Source of the DNA: JANWHQ01 sp963775275 | GTDB lineage: Bacteria > Pseudomonadota > Alphaproteobacteria > Caulobacterales > Caulobacteraceae | NCBI GenBank assembly: GCA_963775275.1 | Contig: CAVZII010000005.1 | Span: 1,736,001-1,800,000 of the forward strand | DNA: 64,000 nucleotides | Direction of reading: 5' to 3' | Shown here: positions 16,952-24,481 of the stretch, one piece after another | Position numbering within the stretch: the first letter of the stretch is position 1 | How the letters are laid out: every line of letters starts with the position of its first letter | The notes under the pieces: model-generated | What the model saw: the letters and a program-made list of their open reading frames with translations, nothing else | Told to the model about the DNA's origin: nothing | The model's database searches: none | Translations under genes and position numbers: made by a program

Positions 16952-19090
16952 ATGCGCGTCCTGCCCCTGGCCCTCGCGGCCGTCATCCTTGGATGTGGTT
17001 CCGCCTTGGCCCAGACACCGCCTTCGCCTGCTCCCGCCGCCGTTTCCGCCGCCGAGCCCCAGGACCCCTTCATCTGGCTGGAGGACGCCGAAAGCCCCAA
17101 GGCGCTCGACTGGGCGAGGGCCGAGAACGCCCGCTCGCTGGGGATCCTCGAAAAGGACCCGCGCTACCAGGGCCTGCACCAGCAGGCGCTGAAGATCGTC
17201 GACGCCTCCGACCGCATCCCCATGCCCGCCTTCCGCGCGGGCGCGATCTACAACCTTTGGCAGGACAAGGACCACGTGCAGGGGCTGTGGCGGCGTACGA
17301 GCCTGGCGAGCTACCAGACCCCCGATCCGGCCTGGGAGACGGTGCTGGACCTGGACGCGCTCTCCAAGGCCGAGGGCAAGACCTGGGTCTGGAAGGGCGC
17401 GACGTGCCTGAAGCCCGACGAGCGGCTGTGCATCATCGCTCTGTCGGACGGGGGCGAGGACGCCATCGAGGCGCGCGAGTTCGACCTGCCGTCAAAGAGC
17501 TTCGTCAAGGGCGGCTTCGACCTGCCCAAGGGCAAGCAGGACATCGACTGGCTGGACCCCGACACCCTGATCGTGGCCCGCGACTGGGGGCCCGGGACCA
17601 TGACCGAGTCCGGCTACGCCTTCGTGGTCAAGGCCCTCAAGCGGGGTCAGGCGCTGGATCAGGCGCAGGAGCTGTTCCGCGGCAAGCCGGCCGACGTCGG
17701 GGTCTCGCCCTACAGCCTCTATGACGGCCAGACCGGCGCGCGGGCGGTGATGATCAACCGCGCCGTCACCTTCTTCGAGGCGGAGACCTACGCCCTGACC
17801 AAGGCTGGCGTCGTCAAGCTGCCGCTGCCCCTGAAGTCGACGGTGCGCGGCCTCATCGGCGGCCAGCTGATCTTCACCATCGAGCAGGACTGGACCCCCG
17901 AGGGCGCGGCCAAGTCCTTCGCCCAGGGCTCGCTGATGGCCGCCGACCTCGGCGCGCTGGAGCGCGGCGACGCCTCGGGCGCGACGGTCCTCTTTGCGCC
18001 GGGCCCCCGGGACTCGGTCGAGGACGTCGGCGTGACCAAGGACCGGGTGATCGTGGCCGCCTACCACAATGTGCGGGGGCGGGCCCTGGTCTTCGCCCGC
18101 GGCGCGGACGGCGCCTGGACCCAGAGCCAGCTCGGCCTGCCCGACCAGGCGTCGGTGGGGCTGACCGACACGGACGACGCCTCCGACCGGGCGTTCGTGC
18201 GGGTGGAGAGCTTCCTCGAGCCGACCACGCTCTATCTGGCGGATGCGGCCAGCGGAGCGCTGAAGCCCGTCAAGCGCCTGCCCGCCCGCTTCGACGCCTC
18301 CAAGGACGTGACCGAGCAGTTCGAGGCGACCTCCAAGGACGGGACCAGGATCCCCTACTTCGTGGTCCGGCCCAAGGATCTGAAGCTCGACGGGACCGCG
18401 CCGACGCTGCTCTACGCCTACGGCGGTTTCCAGGTGTCGATGACGCCGTCCTACTCGGGAATGATCGGCAAGCTCTGGCTGGAACGGGGCGGGGTCTATG
18501 TGCTCGCCAACATCCGCGGCGGCGGCGAGTTCGGGCCGGCCTGGCACGACGCCGGGCTGAAGACCCACCGCCAGCGCATCTACGACGACTTCGCGGCGGT
18601 GGCGCAGGACCTGATCGCGCGGAAGATCACCAGTCCGCGCCGGCTCGGCATCGAGGGCGGCTCCAACGGCGGGCTCCTGATGGGGGTCGAACTCGAGCAG
18701 CATCCCGAGCTCTGGCGCGCGGTGGTGATCCAGGTGCCGCTCCTGGACATGCTGCGCTTCACCAAGATCGGCGCGGGCGCCTCGTGGGTGGGCGAATACG
18801 GCAGCCCGGACGTCCCGGCCGAGCGGGCGTTCCTGGCCTCGATCTCGCCCTACCAGAACCTCAGGGCCGGCACAGCCTATCCCGAGCCGCTGTTCGTGAC
18901 CTCGACCAAGGACGACCGGGTCAGCCCCGCCCACGCGCGCAAGATGGCGGCGAAGATGGCCGCCATGGGCCTGCCCTTCCTCTACTACGAGAACATCGAG
19001 GGCGGGCACTCGGCGGCGGCCAACCTGCAGGAGACCGCCCACCGCGTGGCGCTGGAGATGACCTACCTGACGCGCAAGCTGATGGACTGA
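16952..19090 (+). CDS. Prolyl oligopeptidase family (S9A) serine peptidase, exported
   Basis: A 712-residue peptidase that cleaves short peptides after proline. The N-terminus is a signal peptide (MRVLPLALAAVILGCGSALA), indicating a periplasmic enzyme. The seven-bladed propeller region spans roughly residues 90-440. The catalytic domain shows GGFQVSM, ANIRGGGEFGPAWH, the nucleophile in EGGSNGGLL (Ser571), the Asp in TSTKDDRVSPAHA (Asp655) and the His in IEGGHSAAA (His686), a complete triad. The frame extends upstream to 16070 with no recognisable sequence. I chose the ATG at 16952 because the signal peptide begins there. Confidence 0.93.
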   Translation: MRVLPLALAAVILGCGSALAQTPPSPAPAAVSAAEPQDPFIWLEDAESPKALDWARAENARSLGILEKDPRYQGLHQQALKIVDASDRIPMPAFRAGAIYNLWQDKDHVQGLWRRTSLASYQTPDPAWETVLDLDALSKAEGKTWVWKGATCLKPDERLCIIALSDGGEDAIEAREFDLPSKSFVKGGFDLPKGKQDIDWLDPDTLIVARDWGPGTMTESGYAFVVKALKRGQALDQAQELFRGKPADVGVSPYSLYDGQTGARAVMINRAVTFFEAETYALTKAGVVKLPLPLKSTVRGLIGGQLIFTIEQDWTPEGAAKSFAQGSLMAADLGALERGDASGATVLFAPGPRDSVEDVGVTKDRVIVAAYHNVRGRALVFARGADGAWTQSQLGLPDQASVGLTDTDDASDRAFVRVESFLEPTTLYLADAASGALKPVKRLPARFDASKDVTEQFEATSKDGTRIPYFVVRPKDLKLDGTAPTLLYAYGGFQVSMTPSYSGMIGKLWLERGGVYVLANIRGGGEFGPAWHDAGLKTHRQRIYDDFAAVAQDLIARKITSPRRLGIEGGSNGGLLMGVELEQHPELWRAVVIQVPLLDMLRFTKIGAGASWVGEYGSPDVPAERAFLASISPYQNLRAGTAYPEPLFVTSTKDDRVSPAHARKMAAKMAAMGLPFLYYENIEGGHSAAANLQETAHRVALEMTYLTRKLMD

Positions 19091-19144
19091 CGAGCTGGGC
19101 GATCTTCGTCCAGACCGGGGAAGGTCCACGGGCGCGCCGCGGAC

Positions 19145-19736
19145 TCAGGCGGCTGCGCGCGCCTCGGACACCTCGTCGACGAGCCCGAAGGCCTTGGCTT
19201 GCTCCGCGCTCATGAAGGTGTCGCGGTCCAGCGCCCGCTCGATCTCATCGAGAGTGCGCCCGCAGTGCTTCGCATAGAGCCGGTTGATGTTGGCCTGGGT
19301 CTCGAGCACGTCCTTGGCGTGGCGCTCTATGTCGCTGACCTTGCCCTGATAGCCGCCGGCGCCCTGGTGGACCATGATGCGGGCGTTGGGCATGGAGACG
19401 CGCCGGCCCGGCTCGCCGGCCATCAGCAGGAACGAGCCCATGGAGGCGGCGAAGCCGATGCAGTAGGTCGCCACCGGGCTCTTGATGTACTGCATGGTGT
19501 CGTAGATCGCGAAGCCGGCGGTCACCACGCCGCCCGGGGAATTGATGTAGAGCGAGATCTCCTTCTTCGGGTTCTCGGCCTCGAGGTAGAGCAGCTGGGC
19601 GCAGATCAGCGCCGCCATGCCGTCCTCCACCTGTCCGTTCAGGAACACGACCCGCTCGCGCAGCAGGCGCGAGAAGATGTCGAAGGCCCGCTCGCCGCGG
19701 CTCGAACTCCTCCACCACCATCGGCACGAGGCCCAT
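19145..19736 (-). CDS. clpP: ATP-dependent Clp protease proteolytic subunit ClpP (one-base frameshift near N-terminus)
   Basis: ClpP forms the tetradecameric serine protease chamber that works with ClpX or ClpA. From the ATG at 19736 the protein begins MGLVPMVVEE and then shifts frame. Removing one base at 19705/19706 (GAACTC to GACTC) restores the normal SSRGERAFDIFSRLLRERVV and joins the main frame. The Ser-His-Asp triad is intact (FAASMGSFLLMAG, ARIMVHQ, ALDRDTFM). The corrected length is 196 aa. Without correction, translation could only start at an internal GTG (19648). The ATG overlaps the SRPBCC stop (TGATG). It is unusual that clpX and tig are not adjacent. I read the shift as a sequence error. 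Confidence 0.88.
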
Positions 19737-20086
19737 CACGCCGCCCACTTCAGGCCGGACTGCAAGCGCATCGACGGGCCGCGCCGGGCCCGGACCGCCG
19801 CCAGGGAGACGACCGCCGGGCTGTGGACCACGCGCAGGCGCACGCCGCCTGCGGGCGTGGGCGTCAGGGTGAACTCCACCTCGCTGGCCGCCCAGCCAGG
19901 CTCGCGCCAGGCATAACGGACCCGTTCGTTGGGTTCGGCCTGCAAGATCTCGAATTCCACGGCCGGGCCCGAATCGGCCTCGGCGGGCGCCAGCCAGGCG
20001 CCGACCAGGTCCGGGTCGGTCAGCGCGCGCCACACCTTTTCCAATGGCTCCGCCAGGTCTGCCTCGACGATGACCTCATCGCTCAT
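19736..20086 (-). CDS. SRPBCC (AHSA1-like) domain protein
   Basis: A 116-residue START/Bet v1-fold protein of the activator-of-Hsp90-like (AHSA1) group: AEPLEKVWRALTDPDLVGAW at the start of the domain, then VRYAWREPGWAASEVEFTL. These proteins often follow an ArsR regulator in two-gene operons (family knowledge), and here the start overlaps the end of the ArsR gene by four bases (ATGA). Its own stop overlaps the clpP start. The ligand or partner is unknown. Confidence 0.85.
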   Translation of the reverse strand: MSDEVIVEADLAEPLEKVWRALTDPDLVGAWLAPAEADSGPAVEFEILQAEPNERVRYAWREPGWAASEVEFTLTPTPAGGVRLRVVHSPAVVSLAAVRARRGPSMRLQSGLKWAA

Positions 20087-20397
20087 TCGTCCATCTCCTT
20101 GAGCACCGTCTTCAGGCGCTCGATGCGCTCGGGCCAGAAGGCGCGATAGCGTTCGACCCACTCAGCCAGGGGCGCCAGGCCCTCCGGCGCGATCCGGTAG
20201 TAGGCGAAGCGTCCTTCCCGCCGCTCGCTGACCAGCCCCGCGCCCTTGAGCGCGGCCAGGTGCTGGGAGATCGCCGGCTGGGAGACCTCGAACCCCGCCT
20301 TCAGCTCCGAGACGGTCATCTCGCGCCCCGCCAGCCGCTCGAACACCGCGCGGCGCGTGGGATCGGCGAGCGCGCGGAAGACGTGGGTGTCGGCCAT
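20083..20397 (-). CDS. ArsR-family transcriptional regulator
   Basis: A 104-residue winged-helix repressor of the type paired with SRPBCC proteins: FRALADPTRRAVFERL, TVSELKAGFEVSQPAISQHL (recognition helix), AALKGAGLVSERREGRFAYY (wing). There are no metal-binding cysteines, so it is unlikely to be a classical arsenic or metal sensor. I chose the ATG at 20397 (MADTHVFRAL); 12 extra codons upstream are possible. It is the first gene of ArsR-SRPBCC-clpP and probably autoregulates this operon (inference). Confidence 0.9.
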   Translation of the reverse strand: MADTHVFRALADPTRRAVFERLAGREMTVSELKAGFEVSQPAISQHLAALKGAGLVSERREGRFAYYRIAPEGLAPLAEWVERYRAFWPERIERLKTVLKEMDE

Positions 20398-20490
20398 GCC
20401 GATAAATAAGTCATGACTTATGCGAAAGCGCAAGCGTCAAAGCAGACGGCGCCACGCGGCCTGCCGGAAGTTGGCGGACTGATGTGTCTG

Positions 20491-20627
20491 CTCTCCCAGT
20501 GGGAGAGGAAGGGGCCCATTGCGGAGCCGTGGGAAGGTGAGGGGTTTCGCTGGCGGCGTCTTATCCCCTCATCTTCCCACGCTCCTGGCGGAGCGCGGGC
20601 CCTTCTTCTCCCCATGGGAGAAGAAAG
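20491..20627. repeat. Dispersed palindromic repeat, copy 1
   Basis: About 137 bp of nested inverted repeats. The outer arms are CTCTCCC...GGGAGA-like (start CTCTCCCAGTGGGAGAGGAA, end TTCTCCCCATGGGAGAAG). Inside are GTGGGAAGGTGAGGGG and its approximate complement CCCCTCATCTTCCCAC. A second copy with the same plan lies at 52717-52858. The element fills the gap between the ArsR gene and DUF2218, and has no coding character. Confidence 0.8.
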
Positions 20628-20629
20628 GT

Positions 20630-20929
20630 TCACCCCCGTTCCCAGGCGATCTCCAGGGTCTCGCGGTGGGCGAAGCGCTCCAGGTGCCGGGCGATGACCT
20701 GCTCCATCCGCTCCAGATCCGGCTCGCTGGCGGCTTGCACGGTCAGCTCCAGGGCGTCGGCCTCGGCCTTCAGCGCACAGGCGCCGAAGGGGAACTCCAG
20801 GGCGCCGGCCTGGTCGTCGAAGCTGGCCGGCAGCTTGTGGGCGAAGTGCTTGCAGAGCTGGACCATGTAGCGGCGGCCCAGGGGCGTCGCCACCTTGGCC
20901 CGGGACTGTCTGGCGGCGAGCCCGCTCAT
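20630..20929 (-). CDS. DUF2218 domain protein
   Basis: A 99-residue protein of the DUF2218 family: RRYMVQLCKHFAHKLPASFD, then a LEFPFGACALKAEADALELT stretch, then a helix with repeated acidic/basic residues (DLERMEQVIARHLERF). The function is unknown; family members are often found beside siderophore or metal-uptake genes (family knowledge). Its ATG overlaps the PadR stop (ATGA at 20926-20929), so it is translationally coupled to the regulator and presumably controlled by it. Confidence 0.88.
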   Translation of the reverse strand: MSGLAARQSRAKVATPLGRRYMVQLCKHFAHKLPASFDDQAGALEFPFGACALKAEADALELTVQAASEPDLERMEQVIARHLERFAHRETLEIAWERG

Positions 20930-21456
20930 GCCGCCTCCACCTTCGTCGCCGCCTCGTCGATCGCCTTGACGACCTGGACCAGCCGCGCCTCGTCGAGCGG
21001 GCCCTGGGCCAGCTTGAGCCTGAGCGCGGTGTGCAGGTTCTCCATGGCGCGGATCACCCGCGGGCCCACCGTCGAGTTGCGCTGGGAAACCTCGTCCAGG
21101 CGCGCCAGGATCTGGTCCACATTGGCCTTGTCCGCGTCCAGGGCCGCGCGGCCCGCGTCGGTCGCGGCATAGGCCTTCTTGCCGCCCTCGGCGTCGACTT
21201 GTTCGACCAGGCCCTGTTCCTGGAGCAGGGTCAGGGTGGGATAGATCACGCCGGGGCTCGGGCTGTACTCGCCGCCGGTCATCTCCTCGAGCGCCTTGAT
21301 GATGTCGTAGCCGTGCCGCGGCCGCTCGGCGATCAGGGCCAGCATCACCAGCCTCAGGTCGCCCTGATCGAACATCCGGCCGCGCCGATGGCCCCACCGG
21401 CCGCGCTCATGGCCCCGGCCCCAGCGGCCGGGATGCCGCCAATAGTCATGTGTCAT
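20926..21456 (-). CDS. PadR-family transcriptional regulator
   Basis: A 176-residue regulator. The N-terminus is a His/Arg/Gly-rich stretch (HPGRWGRGHERGRWGHRRGR) that may bind metal. The PadR winged helix follows (RLVMLALIAERPRHGYDIIK, then a SPGVIYPTLTLLQEQGLV segment). The C-terminal helices serve dimerisation. The His-rich head is typical of PadR proteins in this group that respond to iron or heme-like signals (weak inference). It is the first gene of the PadR-DUF2218 operon, with a putative operator just upstream at 21473-21498. Confidence 0.9.
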   Translation of the reverse strand: MTHDYWRHPGRWGRGHERGRWGHRRGRMFDQGDLRLVMLALIAERPRHGYDIIKALEEMTGGEYSPSPGVIYPTLTLLQEQGLVEQVDAEGGKKAYAATDAGRAALDADKANVDQILARLDEVSQRNSTVGPRVIRAMENLHTALRLKLAQGPLDEARLVQVVKAIDEAATKVEAA

Positions 21457-21472
21457 ATCGCAATCCTATCAA

Positions 21473-21498
21473 GATATATCGAAACAGTTAGATATATC
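21473..21498. promoter_or_regulatory. Putative PadR operator: two GATATATC palindromes
   Basis: Two identical 8-bp palindromes, GATATATC at 21473-21480 and 21491-21498, lie 18 bp apart, each followed by GAA. They sit 17-42 bp upstream of the PadR start, in the one AT-rich patch of the region. The repeat and position suggest an autoregulatory operator overlapping the promoter. Confidence 0.6.
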
Positions 21499-21574
21499 GA
21501 ACTTGCATCTTTGGCAAGGGGCGCGGATCGAGGCGCGTCGTCGATCGTCCCCCAAGGGGAGAAGATCGCGCGGT

Positions 21575-22477
21575 TCAGCCGGCGTCGCGGAAGGCTTCGG
21601 CCAGCATGCGGCCCTCCAGCGCCCGGCTGGAGCCCTTGCGCCAGGCGATCACGATCTCGCGCTTTGGCTCCTTGGCGGCCAGGTGCAGCACGCTGATGGG
21701 GACGCCGCGCGCGAGGCCCGCCTCGACCGCCATGGCCGGCACCAGGGAGACGCCGAGGCCCGAGCCCACCATCTGGACCAGGGTGTGCAGCGAGGTGGCC
21801 GCGAAGCCTTCCCCGCCGAGACGCGGCGGCTCGAGGCCGCAGACCGCCAGGGCGTGCTCGCGAAGGCAGTGGCCGTCCTCGAGCAGGATCAGGTCCTCGT
21901 CCTCCAGGCGGTCGGCGGTGACCGGCTCGGAGCTCGCCAGGGGGTGGCCGACGGGCAGGGCGGCCAGGAGCTCGTCGTCGCCGATATGGGCCGTCTCCAG
22001 GCCCGCCGTGTCGTAGGGCAGGGCGATCAGGGCGGCGTCCAGGGCGCCGGCCTTCAGAGCGGCGATCAGCCGGTGGGTCAGGTCCTCGCGCAGGAACAGG
22101 CTGAGCTTGGGGAAGCGCTCGCGCAGCAGCGGCAGGGCCTTGGGCAGCAGATACGGGGCGACGGTGGGGATGACGCCAAGGCGGAAGCGGCCGGTCAGGG
22201 GCTGGCCCGCGGCGCGCGCGGCCTGCACCAGATCCTCGGCTCTGGCCAGGATGTCGTTGGCGCGCCCGACCATCTCCTCGCCGATGGGGGTCATGATCAC
22301 GCCCGTGCGCGCGCGGTCGACCACCGGCGCCCCCAGGATCTTCTCCAGCTCCTGCACGCCGGCCGAAAGAGTGGGCTGGGTGACGTGCGCGGCCTCGGCG
22401 GCGCGGCTGAACGAGCCGTGCTCGGCCAGGAGCTTGAGGTACTGCAGCTGTCGCAGGGTCGGGAGCATGGCCACCAT
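21575..22477 (-). CDS. oxyR: LysR-family hydrogen-peroxide sensor OxyR
   Basis: OxyR senses H2O2 by forming an intramolecular disulfide and then activates antioxidant genes. The 300-residue protein has the N-terminal LysR HTH (TLRQLQYLKLLAEHGSFSRA, then the HVTQPTLSAGVQELE segment). The effector domain carries both redox cysteines at the OxyR spacing, Cys204 and Cys213 (GHCLREHALAVC). It is divergent from ahpC, the classical OxyR target. The start at 22477 (MVAML) could instead be the ATG three codons in. A dyad ATAG-N7-CTAT touches the start region. Confidence 0.93.
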   Translation of the reverse strand: MVAMLPTLRQLQYLKLLAEHGSFSRAAEAAHVTQPTLSAGVQELEKILGAPVVDRARTGVIMTPIGEEMVGRANDILARAEDLVQAARAAGQPLTGRFRLGVIPTVAPYLLPKALPLLRERFPKLSLFLREDLTHRLIAALKAGALDAALIALPYDTAGLETAHIGDDELLAALPVGHPLASSEPVTADRLEDEDLILLEDGHCLREHALAVCGLEPPRLGGEGFAATSLHTLVQMVGSGLGVSLVPAMAVEAGLARGVPISVLHLAAKEPKREIVIAWRKGSSRALEGRMLAEAFRDAG

Positions 22478-22492
22478 ATAGGCTGGCCCTAT
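22478..22492. promoter_or_regulatory. Putative OxyR half-site dyad (ATAG-N7-CTAT)
   Basis: ATAG at 22478-22481, seven bases, then CTAT at 22489-22492 is one complete dyad of the known OxyR recognition pattern. It lies in the oxyR-ahpC divergent region immediately upstream of oxyR, a position suited to autorepression and to activation of ahpC. The second dyad expected further right is not clear. Confidence 0.55.
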
Positions 22493-22599
22493 GAAATTTG
22501 CAAAAACAATCGATTAGATTTCTAGGCGTCGGGGACCTACCTCTTGGCCAAGGCGTTCCACACGGACGTCAACCCAAAGAACCGTAAGGAGCACGCACG

Positions 22600-23157
22600 A
22601 TGATGGGCGTCGGACAGAAGCTGCCTGACTTCAAGCTCGTGGGCGTGAAGCCGGGATTCATGCGCCACGAGGAGAACGGCCAATCGGCCTTCGAGACCCT
22701 CACCCCCGAGAGCTTCCCCGGGAAGTGGAAGGTCATCTTCTTCTATCCCAAGGACTTCACCTTCATCTGCCCCACCGAGATCGCCGAGTTCGCCCGGCTC
22801 AATCCCGAGTTCGCCGAACGCGACGCGGTGGTGCTGGGCGGCTCGGTGGACAACGAACACGTCAAGCTCGCCTGGCGGCGCGATCACCCCTCGCTGGCCA
22901 ATCTGCCGATCTGGCAGTTCGCCGACTCCGGCGGCCGCTTCGCCCGCGCCCTGGGCGTGCTGGACGAGGCCGAAGGCGTGGCGCTGCGGGCCACCTTCGT
23001 GGTCGATCCCGAGGGCGTGATCCAGCACGTCTACGTCACCAACCTGAACGTGGGCCGCGCGCCGGCCGACACCCTGAGGGTCGTGGACGCGCTGCAGACC
23101 GACGAGCTTTGCGCCTGCAACCGTCCGGTCGGAGGGGACGTCCTCGAGGCTGCGTAG
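22600..23157 (+). CDS. ahpC: Peroxiredoxin AhpC (alkyl hydroperoxide reductase, 2-Cys type)
   Basis: A thiol peroxidase of 185 residues that reduces H2O2, organic peroxides and peroxynitrite. The peroxidatic Cys57 lies in FTFICPTE, and the C-terminal motif ELCACNRPV supplies resolving cysteines (171/173), as in the AhpC/AhpD-type group. The start is the ATG at 22600, preceded by AAGGAGC. The reductant partner gene (ahpD or ahpF) does not follow. It is divergent from oxyR and presumably activated by it. Confidence 0.94.
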   Translation: MMGVGQKLPDFKLVGVKPGFMRHEENGQSAFETLTPESFPGKWKVIFFYPKDFTFICPTEIAEFARLNPEFAERDAVVLGGSVDNEHVKLAWRRDHPSLANLPIWQFADSGGRFARALGVLDEAEGVALRATFVVDPEGVIQHVYVTNLNVGRAPADTLRVVDALQTDELCACNRPVGGDVLEAA

Positions 23158-23168
23158 AACAAGGCGAC

Positions 23169-23187
23169 GGCCCGGCCTTGTCGGGCC
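23169..23187 (+). terminator. Short hairpin after ahpC
   Basis: GGCCCG and CGGGCC arms enclose a 7-base loop 12 bases after the ahpC stop. The position suggests transcription termination or mRNA 3'-end protection. No clear T-run follows. Confidence 0.5.
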
Positions 23188-23220
23188 CTACGGAACGCTC
23201 GCGCCTCCACGCGGGCCAGG

Positions 23221-23271
23221 CCGCGGAGCGTCGAGGGATTTCCTCCCCCCCACGATCCCTCCGCTCCGCGG
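23221..23271. repeat. Large inverted repeat between ahpC and coq7
   Basis: CCGCGGAGCG-TC-GAGGGAT at 23221-23239 pairs with ATCCCTC-CGCTCCGCGG at 23255-23271, a 17-bp stem with a two-base bulge and a C-rich loop. It lies between convergent genes and may act as a bidirectional terminator or be a dispersed palindrome. The rest of 23158-23369 shows no coding sequence. Confidence 0.65.
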
Positions 23272-23369
23272 CCGCTTCGCCTGGACCTCGGACCAGCCGC
23301 CGTCCGGTCAAGCGCCCCAGCACCCCGAGCGGCGCGCGCGCCGGCCGCGCCCCCGCCGCGCCCCCGCCG

Positions 23370-23939
23370 TCACACCTTCTGCGCCGCCCTGATCGCCGCG
23401 CGGCAGCCGGCGCGGATGACCGCCGTGAGCAGCTCGTAGCCCGGCGCCTCGCGCGCGCCCTGGTCGATCGCCCGGTCGCGGTGGTCGAGCTCGTCCTGGC
23501 GGTACCCGCAAAGCTGGGCCGCCAGCTCGGGGTCGCGCTCTTCCAGCTCCTCGATCTGGCCGGCGTAGTGCTGCTCGATCACGGTCTCCACCGCCTCGGT
23601 GCAGGCGTGGGCGGCCCGCTCGCCGGCGAGGGCGGTGGCGGCGCCGAGCGCGAACCCCGCTGCGCGCCACAGCGGCGACAGCAGCGACGGGCGCACGCCG
23701 CGCTCCAGCAGGAGCTGGTCGAAGGCCTGCAGGTGCACGCTCTCCTGGGCGCCCATCTCCTCGACCTCGGCCGCGCTCGCCGCCGTGGCCGCCGCGCGGC
23801 CGAGCACCGCCGCCTGACCGCGGTAGATCTGGACGGCCGCCAGCTCGCCGGCGTGGTCCACGCGCAGGATCTCGTGCAGCCGCGCGCGCATGGCGTGGCG
23901 GCCCGGCCGGGGCGGGACGGGGCGTTCCGGGCGCATCAT
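23370..23939 (-). CDS. coq7: Demethoxyubiquinone hydroxylase Coq7
   Basis: A di-iron hydroxylase that adds the C6 hydroxyl in ubiquinone biosynthesis. The 189-residue protein shows the carboxylate-bridged iron motifs in order: DHAGELAAVQIYRGQ, EMGAQESVHLQAF, TEAVETVIEQHY and YRQDELDHRDRA. The start (ATG 23939) overlaps the dsbB-like stop in ATGA, so the two are coupled. The start is not certain: an ATG about 16 codons in (MRARLHEILRVDHAGE) is also possible. Its oxygen-dependent step fits an aerobic organism that also has the alternative oxidase. Confidence 0.92.
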   Translation of the reverse strand: MMRPERPVPPRPGRHAMRARLHEILRVDHAGELAAVQIYRGQAAVLGRAAATAASAAEVEEMGAQESVHLQAFDQLLLERGVRPSLLSPLWRAAGFALGAATALAGERAAHACTEAVETVIEQHYAGQIEELEERDPELAAQLCGYRQDELDHRDRAIDQGAREAPGYELLTAVIRAGCRAAIRAAQKV

Positions 23940-24457
23940 GCGCGGGCCTCCTGCTGCATTCCCGCTTTGGCGGCGATCACGCTGACCGTGGCGAAGACCA
24001 GCGAGCAGACCGCGTTCCAGCCGGCCATGGACAGGCCCAGCATCCGCCAGGCCGCCACGTCGCACTGGGGTCCGCGGATCCGCGCGCCGTTCAAGAGGGC
24101 CAGGAGGTCCTTGGCGTTGACCTGGCCCGAGCCGGTGCAGGCCTTGGGACCCGGCCACCAGTGCCACTCCACGCCCGCGTGATAGGACGCGAGCGCCGCG
24201 CTGTAGAGGAACACCAGCACGAGCAGCCAGCTCGTCCAGGTGATCAGCACTGGCCGCTTCAGGGCCCTGGCCGCGCCGAAGCCGACGAGGCCGATCGGCA
24301 GGGCGACCCAGTAGACCGTGCGCTGCTTGAGGCAGAGCTCGCAGGGCGGAAGATGGCCGAAGGTCTCGAAGGCGTGGGCGATCGCCAGCATCGCCGCCGA
24401 GACCGCGGCCGCGGCGAGCGGCCAGTTCGAAACCAGGATGCGCCACGCGCGGGTCAT
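23936..24457 (-). CDS. Disulfide bond formation protein, DsbB family
   Basis: An inner-membrane protein of 173 residues that reoxidises periplasmic DsbA and passes electrons to quinone. Four hydrophobic helices are visible. The first periplasmic loop carries the CxxC pair Cys39/Cys42 (PPCELCLKQR), and the second loop has the other cysteine pair (ACTGSGQ and GPQCDV). The quinone-proximal Arg is in LKQRTVYW. It is translationally coupled to coq7, an ubiquinone gene, which fits its electron acceptor. No dsbA is adjacent. Confidence 0.92.
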   Translation of the reverse strand: MTRAWRILVSNWPLAAAAVSAAMLAIAHAFETFGHLPPCELCLKQRTVYWVALPIGLVGFGAARALKRPVLITWTSWLLVLVFLYSAALASYHAGVEWHWWPGPKACTGSGQVNAKDLLALLNGARIRGPQCDVAAWRMLGLSMAGWNAVCSLVFATVSVIAAKAGMQQEARA

Positions 24458-24481
24458 GGCTGCGGTATAGGTCCGTCGCCG

